Positions 59,896 through 64,000 of a stretch of 64,000 nt of DNA are shown piece by piece. The translations under genes and the position numbers were made by a program. The DNA is taken from contig OW121744.1 in assembly GCA_933228675.1 (NCBI GenBank), forward strand, positions 101,286,622 through 101,350,621. Reading direction: 5' to 3'. Source of the stretch: Stomorhina lunata. Lineage: Eukaryota > Arthropoda > Insecta > Diptera > Rhiniidae. The notes under the pieces are model-generated. The model had not been told where the DNA came from. It made no database searches and saw only the letters and a program-made list of their open reading frames with translations. The stretch's first letter is position 1; each line of letters begins with the position of its first letter.

Positions 59896-61318
59896 TGAGC
59901 TCTGAATGTGAGAAAGTCCAGTAGAGAAAGTATGGGATCTTACTTCGTTGGATCTATCTATAGTAGATATTGGCAGACCTAAAAACTTTTTCAAGTTACC
60001 CAGATGGCTAAACAGGATTGGCTAATAATTGCCACTGGAATGTTAAAATTTGAATTTAAATACCCAGAAATTTTGCAATTTTTATTTCAATTCTAGTTTT
60101 TTTTTGTAATTTCCTTAAATTCTTCCAACTACTCCCATTTAGTTCCTAATGTTGCCATTTCTATCTCGTTTATTGGCTAATTCATAAATTATTTTTATTA
60201 ACAATTTACCATAATTATAGTTTCAGATTTTGCAATAAAACCTAGAAAAGCATCATGTGGCGCTTTTATGTTTCGATTTTATTATAACACAGATTTTATA
60301 TCATTTAGTTGTGTTTTATGTCATTAAGAGGAGCTGCTGTTAGATTTTTATGATAAATATTATTAGCAAAACTAACATAATAGTAAAAATAAGTTTATGG
60401 CATATAAATAAAAGAAAAATGTTAAACAAAAGAAGAAAAAAAACTGCAAAAAAAAAAGTTTTATAAAAACAATATAAAGTTTTTTTTTATATTACACATA
60501 GTTTTTGTTTTGGACTTTATTATGGCTCATCAATATTGATTGGTTTTCATTTGGGCCAATATTAAATGTAGCATATGTTGATAATAAAAGGAAGGCGAGG
60601 AAAATATCAGGGGTATTCAGAAAGGGACTAAGGAGTAGTATAAACATGAAAAAAATAAAATGCATATATTTGCATTTAGCTTTACTTTTTAGAATTTGTA
60701 ATTTTTTATAAAAAAAAATGTAGTTAAAATATCTCAGAAAATTTGCCAATATACAAACCTCGGCAATGGCTTATCGAGTTTCTATATATAGAGTAATCTT
60801 AAGTCTAGTATAAAACTGTAAAAAAATTAGGTGCATATATTTGCATCTTGCTACGATTTTTAGAATTTAAAATTTTTCAATAAACAAAATATCATTTAAT
60901 ATATAAAGCTCAAATTCCTCCGCAAATTTGAACATTTGCAAATATATGCATCAACTAATTAGGTGGACAGATAGGGTGGAATATCCCTATTTCTACCATT
61001 TAAACTCGGGTCTCTACTCTAGCGAATACCCCTAATATCAAAAACCAAAAATATTGCAAAAGTACAAAAACAACCAAAATAATATAAAGTTAATAATAAA
61101 ACAAATAATTGGCATTAATACACATGTTCATAATTTGACAAATTTATGTAGACATGTGTATCCTTTAAGGATAATTAGATTTGCAAAACAATTTCTTATT
61201 CGATTGAAGTTAAAGCTTTTTGATATTTTTAAAAATTTTTCGCTAATTTGATTCCATCATAAGAAAATCTTTTTGTGGCTAAACGTTTTATATATTCTCA
61301 TGAATATTTTAGACAATT
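59896..61318. other. Spacer with three TGCATATATTTGCA motifs
   Basis: TGCATATATTTGCAT occurs at 60661-60675 and 60832-60846, and reversed (TGCAAATATATGCA) at 60937-60950. The first two lie in a longer degenerate direct repeat (GTATAAAnnnnnAAAAAAT ... TTTTTAGAATTT). Open frames here lack any domain. Confidence 0.5.
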
Positions 61319-61586
61319 TTAATGCCTTGAATATTTTAAACCCTTAAACATTTCATGAGTGACATGTGCATTTTTAATTTTCTTCGGTAATTTTAAAAGC
61401 GGAATCTTTTCATCTTTTCCCTGATGAATCTTTGGGGAACACTTTGATAAACTTCCATTTTTCAGAAAAAATTTTTGGTTCATCTTCTAAGAGTTGTGAC
61501 ATTAAAGTTAAAGAAATTAAATTAACATCAGGTCTTTGGGGATGATCACAAAAGATTGGTATGATTTGGGAACGATTTTGATTTCG
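61319..61586 (-). pseudogene. Frameshifted coding relic of an unrecognised protein
   Basis: A minus-strand frame is open from 61586 to TGA at 61412-61410, 58 codons of mixed, protein-like composition: PIFCDHPQRPDVNLIS, then LMSQLLEDEPKIFSEKWKF, then FPKDSSGK. Another frame overlaps its end near 61420 and stays open to TAA at 61321-61319, reading GKDEKIPLLKLPKKIKNAHV and then HEMFKGLKYS. The hand-over and hydrophilic character of both parts suggest one coding sequence broken by a frameshift. In the first frame, further coding-like residues continue upstream through two stops (61587-61660). No splice signal explains the break. Family not recognised; it could be a decayed gene, retrocopy or transposon ORF. 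Confidence 0.4.
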
Positions 61587-61711
61587 TTAAAGAGATTATT
61601 TTCTTTTCATATAAAAAGGCTTTGAAGTTTTTAGAGGAATTATGGAAATAATAAACTGGGGCATAAAATTAATACCAATAACAAAATTTAATTTCTTTAA
61701 AAGGGGTCTTA

Positions 61712-62805
61712 ACATGAGATAGGAAGACATTTCTATGAAAGAGTTGACGAAAGGAAGACTTTTCTAAAGAAAAGTTGACGAAAGGAAGACTTTTATAAAG
61801 AAAAGCTGACAAAAGGAAGACTTTTCTAAAGAAAAGTTGATGAAAGGAAGACTTTTCTAAAAAAAGTTGACGAAAGGAAGACTTCTCTAAAAAAAAGTTG
61901 ACGAAAGGAAGACTTTTTTAAAGAAAAGTTGACAAAACGAAGACTTTCCTATTGAAAAGTTGACGAAAGGAAGACTTTTCTATTGAAAAGTTTATGAAAG
62001 GACGACTTTTCTATAGAAGAGTTGACGTAAGGAAGACTTTTCTATAGAAAGGATAGAAAGGAAGACTTTTCTATAGGAAAGTTGACGAAAGGAAGACTTT
62101 TTTAAAGAAAAGTTTACGAAATGAAGACTTTTTTATAGAAAAGTTGACGAAAGCAAGACTTTTCTATAGAAAAGTTGACGATAGGAATACTTTTGTTGAC
62201 GACTTTTCTATAGAAAAGTTGACGATAGGAAGACTTTTGTTGACGACTTTTCTATGGAAAAGTTGACGAAGGGAAGACTTTTCTATAGAAAAGTTGACGA
62301 AAGGAAGACTTTTCTATAGAAAAGCTGACGAAAGAAAGACTTTTCTATAGAAAAGTTGACGAAAGGAAGACTTTTCTATAGAAAAGTTGACGAAAGGAAG
62401 ACCTTTCTATAGAAAAGTTGACGAAAGGAAGACTTTTCTAGAGAAAAGTTGCGAAAAGAAGACTTTTCTATAGAAAAGTTGACGAAAGGAAGACTTTTCT
62501 ATGGAAAATTGACGAAAGGAAGACTTTTCTATGGAAAAGCTGACGAAGGAAGACTTTTCTATAGAAAAGTTGACGAAAGGAAGACTTTTCTATAGAAAAG
62601 TTGACGAAAGGAAGACTTTTATATAGAAAAGTTGACGAAAGGAAGACTTTTATATAGAAAAGTTGACGAAAGGAAGACTTTTCTAAAGAAAAGTTGACGA
62701 AAGGAAGACCTTTCTAAAGAAAAGTTGGCGAAAGGAAGACCTTTCTATAGAAAAGTTGACGAAAGGAAGACTTTTCTATAGGAAAGTTGACGAAAGGAAG
62801 AGGTC
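61712..62805 (-). repeat. Satellite R15 (R11 subfamily reversed)
   Basis: About 35 units that join AAGACTTTTCTATAG to AAAAGTTGACGAAAGG, 31 bp. The unit differs from the reverse complement of the R11 unit at two positions of 31. Short disruptions near 62190-62250. Confidence 0.95.
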
Positions 62806-64000
62806 TTTGACTTGTGTCTCTTTTTTGGTATTTTATTGCCTATTTCTAGGTTACTAAACACTTAATTTAATGTTAATCTATTTTATTTTTTAGGTTTTAC
62901 TATTTTTTCCACAAACATATGTTTAATAAAAAATTTTACTTAAAAATCATGGCATACCTTAGGGCTTGTGAAACAAATACCTAAATCATAGTATGTTTTT
63001 AGGCTAAAAATTTTATTTCAATAATTCGTTTTTTTATGAAAAACATTTAACAAAAATCCCTGAATATTAAAAATATATAAAACAAATATTTTTTTTTTTG
63101 CAAAACCACAAATCCTCTAATTTCAAATTATTTCTAGCAAAAATACTCACACAAAACATATTCATTTATGTAAAACAATTGTTGGCAGTTGGGCAAAAGA
63201 AGAAAAACAACTGAAAATTTTGTGAAAATTTGATTTTAAATAATACACATGGGCATAGCAAAGATACAATTGTATATAAAACAAACTAAAAAAAAGTATT
63301 TTTTAAGGAAAAAACACAAAAATATTTTAAAAACCTAAAAAAGGAAAAACTCTAAAACATAAATTTGACAAGACCCCAAGGAGTAATCTGAACTTATGTT
63401 TCCTTGTGTACAGTCATGTTATATGTTATGTGTCGGAGAAATATGTTCAAAATAGCAAAACAGAAATTAACACATACCAAAATAATAATTCATAGAAAAT
63501 TGGGAATGGAAAATGGGATTTTTTTGGAAAAAAAAAATTTAAATCTAAAATTTTGAAATAATAAACAAATAAAATTTACCGCATTGAGTTGCAACAAAGC
63601 AACTTATGAGTGATTAAAAACAAATTGCCAATTTAAATTTAAATAAAATGTCACAAAATATTTAAAATGTTAACAATGAAAAGGCATTTAATGAGAGACG
63701 TTACAAATAAGTTAGTTTTAGTGAAATGTGTAGCATGCTTTTGGGAGCTTCAGTCAAATCAAAGCAAAAATGTAATTGGTTACAATTAAAAACATAATTT
63801 TAGAAATTCATATATACAGGCATGTCACGAATTCCGTTCGGAATTGAAACCATTCCGTAGTTGAATTCCGATCGAAATGGTTTTAGGTTCTATAGATTCC
63901 GAAAAATTTTAAATGTCCAAAATCAGTACAAAATAAGATTTTTTTAATTGAAATTTTCAACTCTATCTTTGTTTTAACAAAAAACACTGATTAATTGAGG
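62806..64000. other. AT-rich spacer to the window end
   Basis: No gene supported. A perfect palindrome-like AATTCCG-TT-CGGAATT lies at 63830-63845 inside a more GC-balanced stretch with repeated ATTCCG (63820-63900), perhaps the edge of another repeat. Confidence 0.5.

Noticed and set aside
1..64000. Claim that the window is a centromere or telomere
   Set aside because: No telomeric repeat or telomeric retrotransposon was seen, and satellite content alone cannot place a centromere; this needs CENP-A mapping.

Overview
The window looks like a heterochromatin-like or repeat-swollen intronic region of a higher (brachyceran, probably calyptrate) fly. The reasons are very high A+T, a 65-bp intron with standard GT/AG ends, a mariner relic, tRNA-headed SINEs, and a dispersed repeat that I associate from memory with muscoid flies. 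No bacterial operon, rRNA gene, CRISPR or intact transposase is visible. The species cannot be told from the sequence alone.

Over half of the window is tandem satellite DNA in about fifteen arrays. The arrays look different from one another, but nearly all have a 31-bp period (29-30 bp in a few). Main blocks: R1 1630-4395, R2 5412-8095, R3 9540-12993, R4 13978-16230, R5 17158-18905, R6 20291-20785, R7 21951-22690, R8 24065-24915, R9 24918-28795, R10 36765-39112, R11 40997-43165, R12 44787-51685, R13 53046-55015, R14 56996-59335, R15 61712-62805. Most subfamilies occur in both orientations (R1/R10, R2-R3-R5/R4-R6-R7, R9a/R9b, R11/R15, R12/R13a, R13b/R13c). R11 and R12 carry higher-order repeats. 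A single-copy-looking module of about 110-140 bp recurs directly at the edge of R1, R10, R11 and R14, always with the same polarity toward the array. This suggests that flank plus array is a compound, probably mobile, unit.

Genes are few. The best supported is the 3' end of an immunoglobulin-domain, probably membrane-anchored protein on the minus strand (exons 40566-40744 and 40210-40500). Its upstream exons are not found before the window ends, so its next intron may run through R11-R15. At the left edge an open frame (3-188, +) followed by AATAAA looks like the last exon of another gene. At 61319-61586 (-) there is a frameshifted coding relic of unknown family. The 28.8-36.6 kb interval is a transposon nest: a SINE, a MITE with matching ends, and a 1.55-kb tandem duplication that carries a dispersed repeat and a long-inverted-repeat element. 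The remaining spacers are AT-rich sequence without recognisable genes.
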